Part shown: positions 34,829-43,264 of the stretch, piece after piece
Layout of the letters: each line of letters begins with the position of its first letter
Position numbering within the stretch: the first letter of the stretch is position 1
Origin: an uncultured Paracoccaceae bacterium
Lineage (GTDB): Bacteria; Pseudomonadota; Alphaproteobacteria; Rhodobacterales; Rhodobacteraceae
NCBI GenBank assembly: GCA_937864535.1
Contig: CALMJS010000008.1
Location: 1 to 64,000, forward strand
Direction of reading: 5' to 3'
Length of the DNA stretch: 64,000 nucleotides
The notes under the pieces: model-generated
The model's input: only the letters and a program-made list of their open reading frames with translations
Told to the model about the DNA's origin: nothing
The model's database searches: none
Made by a program: the position numbers and the translations under genes

Positions 34829-36190
34829 ATGACTGCGCCCGTGACCCTGCCGCTTTGGCTGTTGATCGTAATCCTGCTATTCGCGGCTGTGACCTTTGCG
34901 TCGCACTTTCTGTTTCCGTCTGTCCGGTGGTTTTTCCGCAAGCGGATGGAGAGGGCGGTCGCCAAGCTGAACCGCCGCCTGACCCGTCCCATCGAGCCGT
35001 TCAAGCTTGCGCTCCGCTACGACACGATCCAGCGACTGATCTACGATCCCATGGTGGCGCAGGCCGTGCAAAAGGCATCGCGGACCGACGGAATTCCCGA
35101 AAACGTTGCCTTTGAAAAGGCGCGTCGTTTTGCACGCGAAATCGTGCCATCGTTTTCGGCCTCGGTCTATTTCGGCTTTGGCGCGCGTTTGGCACGTTGG
35201 CTGACCCGCAAGATTTATCGCGTGCGACTGGGCGCAGGGGATGTCTCTCCCTTGGACCGGATCGATGCCGATGCCTCAGTGGTGTTTGTGATCAACCATC
35301 GCAGCAACATGGATTATGTGCTGCTGATGCATCTGATCAGCCGGACCGGTACGGTGTCCTACGCCGTGGGGGAATGGGCGCGGGTTTGGCCGCTGTCATG
35401 GCTGGTTCGGGCGATGGGGGCCTATTTCATCCGGCGTGGCACCAGTGGGCAACTCTATCGTGCGGTTCTGGCGCGCTATGTGCAAATGACCACCGCCGAG
35501 GGCGTGACGCAGGCGTTTTTCCCCGAAGGTCGGCTCAGCGTCACAGGCGCACTGCAAGAGCCGCGCATGGGTCTGCTCAGTTATATGGTGCAGGGCTGGC
35601 AACCGGGCGGGCGCGACGTGGTGTTTGTGCCGGTCGCCCTGAATTATGATCGCGTCCTCGAAGATACGCTGCTGGTCCGTGCCGGTCAAACCGGCGAGAG
35701 ACGGTTCCGCCCGTCGCTATGGTCTGTCGTCCGTGCGCTACCGCTGTTCTTGTGGCGGGCGGTCCGGCTGAAGTTTCCGCCCGCGGGCACTGCCTCGGTC
35801 GGGTTCGGGGCGACGTTGACGCTATCCGAATTTATGCGCGATGCGCCCGACACCTCGGTCGAGGCGCTGGGGCAAACGTTGATGGGACGGATCGCGTCGG
35901 CCATGCCCTTGGTCGCGGTGCCGATGGTGGCGCGGGCGCTATTGGCAGGGGCGCGGTCGCGGCCTGATCTGGAACGCGCCATCGCCAAGGATCTGGCCTA
36001 TGCCGCCAGCAAAACCCTGCCGCTGCCACGCAGAGATGCGGCCGATCTGGTACAGGATGCGCTGACTCTCTTGGCGCAGCGCCGGTTTGTAACTCTCGTG
36101 GGGGATAAGGTGGGCGTCGTGCCCGAAGTCGAACCTCTGCTGCTCTATTATGCCGCAACCATTTCTCATCATTTCGCAGATGCGGCGTGA
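34829..36190 (+). CDS. Glycerol-3-phosphate 1-O-acyltransferase-like protein
   Basis: A 453-residue protein with an N-terminal membrane helix (about 7-27) and an acyltransferase domain holding the catalytic HX4D motif (INHRSNMDYVLL) and the FFPEGRLS motif for glycerol-3-phosphate. It resembles the PlsB branch but is much shorter than E. coli PlsB (about 807 residues). It probably acylates glycerol-3-phosphate at the inner membrane. The ATG at 34829 starts directly before the membrane helix. Confidence 0.82.
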   Translation: MTAPVTLPLWLLIVILLFAAVTFASHFLFPSVRWFFRKRMERAVAKLNRRLTRPIEPFKLALRYDTIQRLIYDPMVAQAVQKASRTDGIPENVAFEKARRFAREIVPSFSASVYFGFGARLARWLTRKIYRVRLGAGDVSPLDRIDADASVVFVINHRSNMDYVLLMHLISRTGTVSYAVGEWARVWPLSWLVRAMGAYFIRRGTSGQLYRAVLARYVQMTTAEGVTQAFFPEGRLSVTGALQEPRMGLLSYMVQGWQPGGRDVVFVPVALNYDRVLEDTLLVRAGQTGERRFRPSLWSVVRALPLFLWRAVRLKFPPAGTASVGFGATLTLSEFMRDAPDTSVEALGQTLMGRIASAMPLVAVPMVARALLAGARSRPDLERAIAKDLAYAASKTLPLPRRDAADLVQDALTLLAQRRFVTLVGDKVGVVPEVEPLLLYYAATISHHFADAA

Positions 36191-36276
36191 AATAATATTT
36201 CCCGAACGTCAATTCTAGGCGTAGCCTCACGGTTGCGTGACCAGCCGAGGCGGTCCGTATTACTGGAGAAATTGGA

Positions 36277-36630
36277 ATGATGAACTTTAGGATTTTGGCG
36301 GTCGCGGCCGTGGTCGGCGCGACTCTGGCTGGCTGTGTCGATACGACGAGCGGGGGCTATGCCGTCGATAGCTACGATCGCAATGTGACAATCGCGAACC
36401 AGACCGGGCGAACGGTCTATCGGTTCTACGGCTCGAACGTCGGTACATCTTCTTGGGAAGAGGACATTCTGGGCAGCAACGTACTGGGGCCCTACAGCTC
36501 GGTGAACATCAATTTCAATGATGGCACCGGGCATTGCAACTTTGACTTTAAGATCGAGTTCGCGGACGGCGGCACCTACACGGATTACGACATCAACGTT
36601 TGCCAGATCACGACCTATACGATCCGGTAA
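36277..36630 (+). CDS. Small lipoprotein, unknown function
   Basis: A 117-residue protein with a signal peptide and lipobox LAGC (Cys20 in the translated frame). The mature part is rich in Tyr, Asn, Asp and Gly, with two cysteines in GHCNFDF and INVCQIT. Its pattern NVTIANQTGRTVYRFY then GPYSSVNINFNDGTGHCNFDFKI suggests a small beta-sandwich. It stands alone, preceded by GGAGAAA. No function is recognised. Confidence 0.75.
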   Translation: MMNFRILAVAAVVGATLAGCVDTTSGGYAVDSYDRNVTIANQTGRTVYRFYGSNVGTSSWEEDILGSNVLGPYSSVNINFNDGTGHCNFDFKIEFADGGTYTDYDINVCQITTYTIR

Positions 36631-36795
36631 CGCCTAAAGAATAGGCTTGCGCGAGGCGCTGCATCGCAGAAGAAAGAAAATTACAAATTTCTACCTTCTG
36701 ACAATTGCAATGTTTCGCGCAAGATTATATCTCTCCCTTAAGCGCCGATTCTGCGGCGCGGCGAAACGCACATTGCATTGCCGATGGAGAGACTG

Positions 36796-38064
36796 ATGGC
36801 CCTTGATTATACCGCCCCGAAAAAGGACCTATACGAGATCGGAGAGATCCCGCCTCTGGGTCATGTTCCCGAAAAGATGTACGCTTGGGCGATCCGTCGT
36901 GAACGCCACGGCGATCCGGAAAAGTCGTTTCAGGTCGAGGTCGTCGAGACCCCCAAACTGGACAGCCACGAGGTTCTGGTTCTGGTGATGGCCGCAGGCG
37001 TCAACTATAATGGCATTTGGGCCGGTCTCGGCGTGCCGATTTCGCCCTTCGACGGCCATGGCGCAGAGTATCACATCGCGGGGTCGGACGCCTCGGGCAT
37101 CATCTGGGCCGTTGGTGATAAGGTCAAAAATTGGAAGGTTGGCGACGAAGTTGTCATCCACTGCAATCAAGACGACGGCGACGACGAAGAGTGCAACGGC
37201 GGCGATCCGATGTTTTCGACCTCGCAGCGGATTTGGGGCTATGAAACCCCTGACGGGTCGTTTGCGCAGTTCACCCGTGTGCAGGCGCAGCAATTGCTGC
37301 CGCGTCCCAAGCATCTGACCTGGGAAGAATCCGCCTGTTACACGCTGACCCTCGCGACGGCTTATCGCATGCTGTTCGGCCATGCGCCGCATGATATCAA
37401 ACCGGGCCAGCACGTTCTGGTTTGGGGCGCATCGGGCGGTCTGGGGTCGTTTGCGATCCAGCTGGCCAAGGCTGCGGGCGCCCATGCCATCGGGGTGATC
37501 TCTGATGAATCCAAGCGCGATTTCGTTATGGGTCTGGGCGCAAAAGGCGTCATCAACCGCAATGACTTCAAATGCTGGGGCCAATTGCCCAAGGTTAACA
37601 CGCCCGAATACAAAGCCTGGTTCGATGAGGCCCGCCGGTTCGGCAAGGCGATCTGGGAATTCACCGGCAAGGGCAAGAACGTCGATATGGTGTTCGAACA
37701 TCCCGGGGAGGCCACGTTCCCGGTATCGTCCTTCGTCTGTAAAAAGGGCGGCATGGTCGTGATCTGCGCCGGGACCTCGGGCTTTAACTGTACGTTCGAC
37801 GTGCGCTACGTCTGGATGCACCAAAAGCGTTTGCAGGGCTCGCACTTTGCCCACCTCAAGCAGGCCGCCGCGGCCAACCGCCTGATGTGTGAGGGCAAAA
37901 TTGATCCCTGCATGTCAGAGGTCTTAGGCTGGGGTGAAATCCCCGCCGCGCATACCAAAATGCTCCGGAACCTGCATAAACCCGGCAATATGGCGGTTCT
38001 GGTTCAGGCGCAAACGACCGGCCTGAAGACCTTTGAAGAGGTTCTCGCACGGTCGGGCCAATAG
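36796..38064 (+). CDS. ccr: Crotonyl-CoA carboxylase/reductase
   Basis: A 422-residue medium-chain reductase that carboxylates crotonyl-CoA to ethylmalonyl-CoA with NADPH and CO2, the key step of the ethylmalonyl-CoA pathway. The conserved opening (YEIGEIPPLGHVPEKMYAWAIRRERHG) is typical, as are the nucleotide-binding VWGASGGLGSFAIQLAKAAG and HPGEATFPVSSFVCKKGG. GGAGAG at the right spacing supports the ATG at 36796. Ecm, acting two steps later, lies nearby on the other strand. Confidence 0.96.
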   Translation: MALDYTAPKKDLYEIGEIPPLGHVPEKMYAWAIRRERHGDPEKSFQVEVVETPKLDSHEVLVLVMAAGVNYNGIWAGLGVPISPFDGHGAEYHIAGSDASGIIWAVGDKVKNWKVGDEVVIHCNQDDGDDEECNGGDPMFSTSQRIWGYETPDGSFAQFTRVQAQQLLPRPKHLTWEESACYTLTLATAYRMLFGHAPHDIKPGQHVLVWGASGGLGSFAIQLAKAAGAHAIGVISDESKRDFVMGLGAKGVINRNDFKCWGQLPKVNTPEYKAWFDEARRFGKAIWEFTGKGKNVDMVFEHPGEATFPVSSFVCKKGGMVVICAGTSGFNCTFDVRYVWMHQKRLQGSHFAHLKQAAAANRLMCEGKIDPCMSEVLGWGEIPAAHTKMLRNLHKPGNMAVLVQAQTTGLKTFEEVLARSGQ

Positions 38065-38089
38065 GGCGCGATTCGTTGACGTAGTGATG

Positions 38090-38122
38090 ACGCCGGCCCA
38101 TAGCGGGTCGGCGTTTTCGTTT
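38090..38122 (+). terminator. Terminator after ccr
   Basis: ACGCCGGCCC (38090-38099) pairs with GGGTCGGCGT (38105-38114, one G-T pair), followed by TTTCGTTTT. Confidence 0.85.
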
Positions 38123-38227
38123 TAGCCGCCAAAAATTGCAATGACTTAGGATTTTACCCCTTCACCATTTTGGGGGAGGGCAAAGCGGTGAATAATTTGT
38201 TCAGATTTGCCGTGTTACGATGGGTCG

Positions 38228-38243
38228 TTAAGATTCCGTTAAC
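38228..38243 (+). promoter_or_regulatory. Consensus CtrA site upstream of the quorum-sensing locus
   Basis: TTAAGATTCCGTTAAC is an exact match to TTAA-N7-TTAAC. It lies 21 bases before the start of the 71-residue ORF and about 180 bases before luxR. In Rhodobacterales the CtrA phosphorelay and quorum sensing control each other. Confidence 0.7.
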
Positions 38244-38264
38244 CATTTGTGGACGAGGCTGTCG

Positions 38265-38480
38265 ATGAAAGACACGTGGATTATTGACGTCCTGGGGGAT
38301 CTTCGCACTTTTGCTCAGCTCAATGGGCTCAACCATCTCGCGGATGAGTTGGACCGGACGGCACAGGTTGCGCGGATTGAACTGGCGGCGCAAATCGGGG
38401 CGACATCGTCGATGTCGATGGTGAATGGCGCGGGAACTGGAGACACTTCTTGGTCAGCTGCAGCTGGCAGGCAATCTTGA
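38265..38480 (+). CDS. Small conserved-looking ORF upstream of luxR
   Basis: A 71-residue soluble protein with an amphipathic, Leu/Ala-rich N-terminal half (WIIDVLGDLRTFAQLNGLNHLADELDRTA) and a Ser/Gly-rich end. It overlaps the luxR start by 56 bases in another frame. Similar short proteins appear before luxR in related genomes, as I recall. The start directly follows the CtrA site. No function is recognised; translational control of luxR is one possibility. Confidence 0.65.
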   Translation: MKDTWIIDVLGDLRTFAQLNGLNHLADELDRTAQVARIELAAQIGATSSMSMVNGAGTGDTSWSAAAGRQS

Positions 38481-39195
38481 GGATATTCAAAACCTTATCG
38501 TAGATCTGCGGAACTACTTCGGTGTTGATCACGCCGTTTATCATTGGGTGAGTTCCGATGGTGAACAATATGGCTGCGGCACATACCCGACGGAATGGGT
38601 GCAGCACTATGTCGACCACGATTATATTCGCATCGACCCTGTGGTTCTGGGATGTTTCCAACGGTTTCATCCGGTAGATTGGAAACGGCTGGACTGGTCG
38701 TCCAAACCGGCCAGGCATCTGCGGCAAGAGGCACAGCGGTTTGGCATCGGCAATCAGGGGCTTTCGGTGCCCATCCGCGGGCCGAATGGCCAATTCGCAT
38801 TGTTCACGCTGTCCCATCATTGCGACGATGCCGAATGGTCGGTCTTGATGGACATGCATCAGCGGGATCTGATCGTTATTGCCCACTATTTTAATCAAAA
38901 GGCACTGGAAATTGCCGCTGGCCGGGCGCCAGAGCCGACCAAGCCGCTCTCTCCCAGAGAGATCGATGCCCTCACCTATCTGGCGATGGGATATGGTCGC
39001 GGTCAGGTCGCTGATCTGCTGTCGATCAGCGAGCACACCTTACGGGTCTATATCGAAAGTGCGCGTTTCAAACTGGGGGCCGCCAATACAACCCATGCCG
39101 TCGCTCGGGCGTTGAGCGAGGGGTTGATTATCGTCGGGGCCGCCGCGCGGGGATCGCTGGGGGATTGGCCGGGAAAACGGCAAACTGCGGACTAA
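38425..39195 (+). CDS. luxR: LuxR family autoinducer-binding regulator
   Basis: A 256-residue quorum-sensing transcription factor. The N-terminal autoinducer-binding domain (about 15-165) has the conserved Trp, Tyr and Asp-Pro (YHWVSSDG, YIRIDPVV). A GerE-type helix-turn-helix follows at about 180-245 (LSPREIDALTYLAMGYGRGQVADLLSISEHTLR). It should bind the acyl-homoserine lactone made by the adjacent LuxI and regulate target promoters. No clear lux box was seen nearby. The start lies inside the preceding ORF. Confidence 0.93.
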   Translation: MARELETLLGQLQLAGNLEDIQNLIVDLRNYFGVDHAVYHWVSSDGEQYGCGTYPTEWVQHYVDHDYIRIDPVVLGCFQRFHPVDWKRLDWSSKPARHLRQEAQRFGIGNQGLSVPIRGPNGQFALFTLSHHCDDAEWSVLMDMHQRDLIVIAHYFNQKALEIAAGRAPEPTKPLSPREIDALTYLAMGYGRGQVADLLSISEHTLRVYIESARFKLGAANTTHAVARALSEGLIIVGAAARGSLGDWPGKRQTAD

Positions 39196-39267
39196 CGTGC
39201 GGTACATAAGGAGAACATTAACCGGTGTCGGTCATGCTGCGACTCAGGAACAGTCAAGGGATGATCC

Positions 39268-39900
39268 ATGCTGCGCTATCTTTATGCTTCTGAACTCGCG
39301 CTCTTTCCGCGCTTGCAGGCGTCTATGTTTCGCGATCGGGCCGAGCAATTTCAAAAACGGTTGCGTTGGGCGGTGACGGTTGATGACCGTGGCTGGGAAC
39401 GGGACGAATACGACGATCTGGATCCGCTCTATGTGATCTGGGAACGACCGGATGGCAGCCATGGCGGATCGATGCGATTTCTGCCGACAACCGGCAGGAC
39501 GATGGTCAATGAACACTTCCTGACGCTTCTTGATGGGGTAGAGGTGCGGAGCCCGCTGATATGGGAATGTACCCGGTTCTGTCTGACGCCAGAGGCTGAC
39601 TCCCGGGTCGCGGCAGGCTTGATGCTTGGCGGCGGAGAACTGATGCGCGCATTTGGCCTTCGGCATTTTGTCGGCGTGTTCGATGCACGCATGGTCCGCA
39701 TCTATCGGATGATCGGTTCTTCGCCCGAGGTTCTGGGGAGCAGTGGCGATGGCAAGGAAACCATCAGCGTCGGTCTGTGGGACTATAGCCCGGTGGCGCG
39801 TGCGCGGGTCATGGCGAGGGCACAAATTTCCTCCGAGATGTCAGAGGCTTGGTTCGAACAGTCGTTCGGATATCGGCCTGAATTGCGAATGACTGCCTGA
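39268..39900 (+). CDS. luxI: Acyl-homoserine lactone synthase
   Basis: A 210-residue LuxI-family synthase making an N-acyl-homoserine lactone from SAM and an acyl carrier. The N-terminal pattern MFRDRAEQFQKRLRW, the acidic YDDLDPLYVI and GGSMRFLPTT match the conserved Arg, Phe, Trp, Asp and Arg active-site residues of the family. The acyl chain cannot be predicted. It lies 72 bases after luxR, with a CtrA half-site (TTAACC) at about 39218. Confidence 0.93.
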   Translation: MLRYLYASELALFPRLQASMFRDRAEQFQKRLRWAVTVDDRGWERDEYDDLDPLYVIWERPDGSHGGSMRFLPTTGRTMVNEHFLTLLDGVEVRSPLIWECTRFCLTPEADSRVAAGLMLGGGELMRAFGLRHFVGVFDARMVRIYRMIGSSPEVLGSSGDGKETISVGLWDYSPVARARVMARAQISSEMSEAWFEQSFGYRPELRMTA

Positions 39901-39941
39901 CGGCTCTGGCACAGTCAGCGCAGGACGGGTAGGGTCCTGCC

Positions 39942-41474
39942 ATGACATCCGCCGCACTTACATTTTCAGACGATCAGGCCGCAGCCTGGGACGCTATTGC
40001 TGACCTTTTGGCAGAGGCAGGCGTCAACTTGACCGATACGCTTTTGACCCCGAGCGTTAGCGATGTTTCGGCGGTCGTTGCGGTGATCGGCAAGGCAGGA
40101 TCAGGCAAGACCTTGCTACTCGCGGAAATGACCAAAGCCCTCAAGGAAGCCGGGATCACCATCATTTCGGGCGATTGGGAAGGAAAAAAGCGTAAGGATC
40201 GTAGAACCTTGGCCGTATTGGCCCCCACGAACAAGGCCGCTGCCGTCTTGCGAAATCGCGGCGTGCCGGCAACTACAATTCACCGCATCCTGTATACGCC
40301 GGTTTACGATCCGCAGTTTGAGTTGATCGCGGAATGGCTCGCGGGCGAGGCCGAACGGCCCGCTGCGGGGACGTTAACCGATGTGGCCCTAGATCGGGCC
40401 TATGCGTCCTATCAGGTTAATGCCTCGATCCCTGCGGCCCTTGCGGCGGCGGGCCTCAGGGGGTCGGATTTCATCACGGGCTGGAAACGACGGGAAGAGC
40501 CTCTCGATATCGGATTCATCGACGAGAGTTCGATGTTGGACCAGCGCCAGTTGGACGATCTCAAGGAGATTTTTCCGACGCTGGTGTTGTTTGGCGACCC
40601 TGCGCAATTGCCCCCTGTTCAGGGCGTAGGCGGTATGGTGTTCGAACAGCTGCCAGAGGCGAACAAGCTGATCCTGAATCGGATTCACCGCCAAGACGCC
40701 GACAACCCGATTTTGGATCTGGCCCACGCCTTGGCGGATCCCTATGTCGATTTCTATGCATTCGAACGTCTGGTGGAAGAAGCCTCCAAAAGGGATGAGC
40801 GGGTCGTCTGGGCCCAGCGGGTCGAGGCAGAGTTGATGGCGCGCTCCCCCGCTTTGGTCTGGCGAAATGCGACCCGGATTCGGCTGATCCATGCATTTCG
40901 GGCGGCATTTGATGCGCCAGCGGACCAACTGATACCGGGTGAGCCGCTGATTTGTGACGGCATCGAATTGCCGATGAAACACCGGAAAAAGCGTCTCGAC
41001 CTCGAGGCGAGAGGGCTGATCAAAGGCGCGCAGGTCATCTACAGAGGCCCCGGTAACCGGCCGGGCTTTTCCCGACTTTGGGTGATGGGCGCAGAAGAAC
41101 CGCAATTGAGCGCCGCAAGTATCGTGAAAATCGAAAAAGAGGGCGAGCAAGAGCCGTTCATCCCCTATGCCGCGCGCATGGGGGCCACGTTCTTGCACGG
41201 GGCCGCGGTTACCATCCACAAGGCGCAAGGCAGCCAATGGGATACCGTTCAGGTTTTTGCGCCCGATATTTATGCTGCCGCGCAAATGGGACGCAATGAG
41301 GCGGGGCAACCGCTTTGGAAACGGCTCGCCTATGTCGCGATTACCCGCGCCGAACGGGAACTGCGCTGGGTGGTTCGCAATCGGCTAGGACGCCCCTCCG
41401 CACCGCTCGGGATTGAGGATCTGGTCGCGCCGGCGGCAGAGTTGCGCCTGAGCGCCCTGGAGGCCGAAGATTAA
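39942..41474 (+). CDS. AAA-family/RecD-like DNA helicase
   Basis: A 510-residue SF1 helicase. Walker A is GKAGSGKT (50-57), Walker B is in IGFIDESSML, and the C-terminal UvrD-like motifs are TIHKAQGSQWDTV and YVAITRAERELRW. It resembles the RecD2/AAA_30 family and lacks RecB/RecC partners here. It begins 41 bases after luxI on the same strand, so it may be read with it. Its stop overlaps the convergent membrane gene. Confidence 0.85.
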   Translation: MTSAALTFSDDQAAAWDAIADLLAEAGVNLTDTLLTPSVSDVSAVVAVIGKAGSGKTLLLAEMTKALKEAGITIISGDWEGKKRKDRRTLAVLAPTNKAAAVLRNRGVPATTIHRILYTPVYDPQFELIAEWLAGEAERPAAGTLTDVALDRAYASYQVNASIPAALAAAGLRGSDFITGWKRREEPLDIGFIDESSMLDQRQLDDLKEIFPTLVLFGDPAQLPPVQGVGGMVFEQLPEANKLILNRIHRQDADNPILDLAHALADPYVDFYAFERLVEEASKRDERVVWAQRVEAELMARSPALVWRNATRIRLIHAFRAAFDAPADQLIPGEPLICDGIELPMKHRKKRLDLEARGLIKGAQVIYRGPGNRPGFSRLWVMGAEEPQLSAASIVKIEKEGEQEPFIPYAARMGATFLHGAAVTIHKAQGSQWDTVQVFAPDIYAAAQMGRNEAGQPLWKRLAYVAITRAERELRWVVRNRLGRPSAPLGIEDLVAPAAELRLSALEAED

Positions 41475-42229
41475 CGGCGGAGCGCCGCAAACGCGGCATT
41501 AGCAGCCCAGCCGGCCACAACCGCAATCACCAAAGAAAGCAGACCATAGAGGGCGGCGTAGCTCTGGCTGAGATTGTACAGCCAGCGTTCGATCCCGACC
41601 TTGAACACGGGAATGATCGTGTCGAAATGATCGACAACCTGCCCGTTGCGGGTCAGGAAAATTCGCGTGCGATAATTGCCCTCGGTCAAATTCGACGGAA
41701 GGCTGATCGAGGTATGGAATAGGGTATCTTGGTCAATTATAACCGCATTTTCAATGACTTGAAAAAGTCTGTTGCGCTCTTTCAACCGGATAAAGGCCTC
41801 TGTAAACTCGTTGCTGTCAAAGGCGGTCTGCCCCTCGGCGCGCACAATCCGATCTGCCGACACCGCATGTTGATAGTTTTCGAGGGGTAGGAGCACTTCG
41901 TCCAAGGGGGCAGAGGTCGCCACAGCGTAAAAACTGGGCGCGATATCCATATTTACGGTTTCACTATTCACCCACAGCCCCGCCACACGTTCCTTGCGGC
42001 GGACCGCGGCCGGCGCATTGGGCCCCGCGACAGCAATGATGACCCCCAATTCAGAGTTCGCCGGAGCAGGCGTTTCGCGGCGGATCGCCCCGAAGATGAG
42101 GATTTCCGAACCGGTAAAGCTCGCGGTGATTGCGACCTCGTCCTGTGACAGGCCAAGCACGATCGACTCTTGGGCCTTGGCCGTCAGTCCCAGGGTCAAA
42201 AAGACCAGCAGGCACAATAGATGGATCAC
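41471..42229 (-). CDS. TIGR02186 family membrane protein
   Basis: A 252-residue protein with a signal peptide (residues 1-19, ending TAKAQ), a periplasmic beta-rich domain and a C-terminal transmembrane helix (about 222-245). It matches the TIGR02186 family, whose genes follow TSUP exporters in many alphaproteobacteria. The start is GTG, overlapping the exporter stop as ATGTGA, so translation is coupled. It may be an accessory of the exporter; the mechanism is unknown. Confidence 0.82.
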   Translation of the reverse strand: MIHLLCLLVFLTLGLTAKAQESIVLGLSQDEVAITASFTGSEILIFGAIRRETPAPANSELGVIIAVAGPNAPAAVRRKERVAGLWVNSETVNMDIAPSFYAVATSAPLDEVLLPLENYQHAVSADRIVRAEGQTAFDSNEFTEAFIRLKERNRLFQVIENAVIIDQDTLFHTSISLPSNLTEGNYRTRIFLTRNGQVVDHFDTIIPVFKVGIERWLYNLSQSYAALYGLLSLVIAVVAGWAANAAFAALRR

Positions 42230-43131
42230 ATCAAATCCCCCAGTGAAAACAGTTCCCCCGGCCTCAGCAGCAGGTCCGCCGCGAGCTTGAGGCACACGGC
42301 CAGCACCAAGCCCGCCAAAAGAATGCGCAACTGCTCGGCCTTCATGCGGGTGCCGATGCGGGTGCCGAACTGGGCGCCGATGACGCCGCCAATCAGCAAG
42401 AGCATCGCCAGTACGATATCAACCGTATGATTGGTGATCGCGTGCATCATCGTGGTAAATGCGGCGACAAAAATGATCTGGAACAACGAGGTGCCGATCA
42501 CAACCTTGGTCGGCATGCCCAGCAGATAGATCATCGCAGGCACCATGATAAAGCCGCCGCCGACGCCCATGATTGCCCCCAGCACCCCAACGGACATCCC
42601 GACGAGGATTGGTGGAATGATCGAGATATAGAGGCCTGAGACGCGGAATTTCACCTTGAGCGGCAGATTGTGGACCCAGTTGTGCCGCCGTCGTTTAGGC
42701 GGAGCCGACTTGGACCGGGTGAGGGCGCGCAGGCTCTCCACCATCATCAGGCCGCCGACAATGCCCAGAAACACCACGTAGCACAGGTTGACCAATAGAT
42801 CGACCTGCCCCAGTGATTTCAAGAGGTTAAATATCTGGACCCCAATAGCGGACCCCACCAAACCGCCGATCAACAGGACCGAGCCCATCCAGTAATCGAC
42901 GCCGCGCCGTTTGATATGGCCCAAGAGCGCCGAGACCGACGAGGCGACGATCTGGTTGGCCGATGTTGCCACCGCAACCGCTGGCGGAATGCCGACAAAG
43001 AACAACAGCGGGGTGATCAGAAACCCGCCGCCGACGCCGAACATGCCCGAGAGCACGCCCACGAGCCCGCCAATGCCCAAGAGCAGGTAGGCGTTCACTG
43101 AAATTTCCGCAATCGGTAGGTAGATCTGCAT
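42226..43131 (-). CDS. TSUP (TauE/SafE) family exporter
   Basis: A 301-residue protein with about eight helices and the two TSUP repeat signatures: GVLSGMFGVGGGFLITPLL near the N-terminus and GAIMGVGGGFIMVPAMIY near the middle. TSUP proteins export sulfite or organosulfonates, or take up similar anions. The direction and substrate are not readable here. It forms a two-gene unit with the TIGR02186 protein. Confidence 0.88.
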   Translation of the reverse strand: MQIYLPIAEISVNAYLLLGIGGLVGVLSGMFGVGGGFLITPLLFFVGIPPAVAVATSANQIVASSVSALLGHIKRRGVDYWMGSVLLIGGLVGSAIGVQIFNLLKSLGQVDLLVNLCYVVFLGIVGGLMMVESLRALTRSKSAPPKRRRHNWVHNLPLKVKFRVSGLYISIIPPILVGMSVGVLGAIMGVGGGFIMVPAMIYLLGMPTKVVIGTSLFQIIFVAAFTTMMHAITNHTVDIVLAMLLLIGGVIGAQFGTRIGTRMKAEQLRILLAGLVLAVCLKLAADLLLRPGELFSLGDLM

Positions 43132-43264
43132 CGGTGCGCCGGGGCATAGGGACCGTTTGCCCTAGGTGACGCAGTTTCTGCTACAGTGTCAAACCCAACA
43201 CGCCGGTTTTGAGGTGTTTTCCGACCAAGTTGTTGTGGCCACCCGGTTTCGGGCGGCCAATCGA

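Noticed and set aside
36690-36795. A PccR/RamB-type TTTGCAAA site upstream of ccr
   Set aside because: TTGCAA and GCGCAA words occur at about 36705-36721, but they do not form the full paired TTTGCAAA arrangement.
39196-39267. A lux box before luxI
   Set aside because: No 18-20-base inverted repeat of lux type was visible; only a CtrA half-site TTAACC.
43230-43264. Terminator after the purine nucleoside phosphorylase gene
   Set aside because: A GGCC-flanked imperfect stem exists but lacks a T-run on the transcribed strand.
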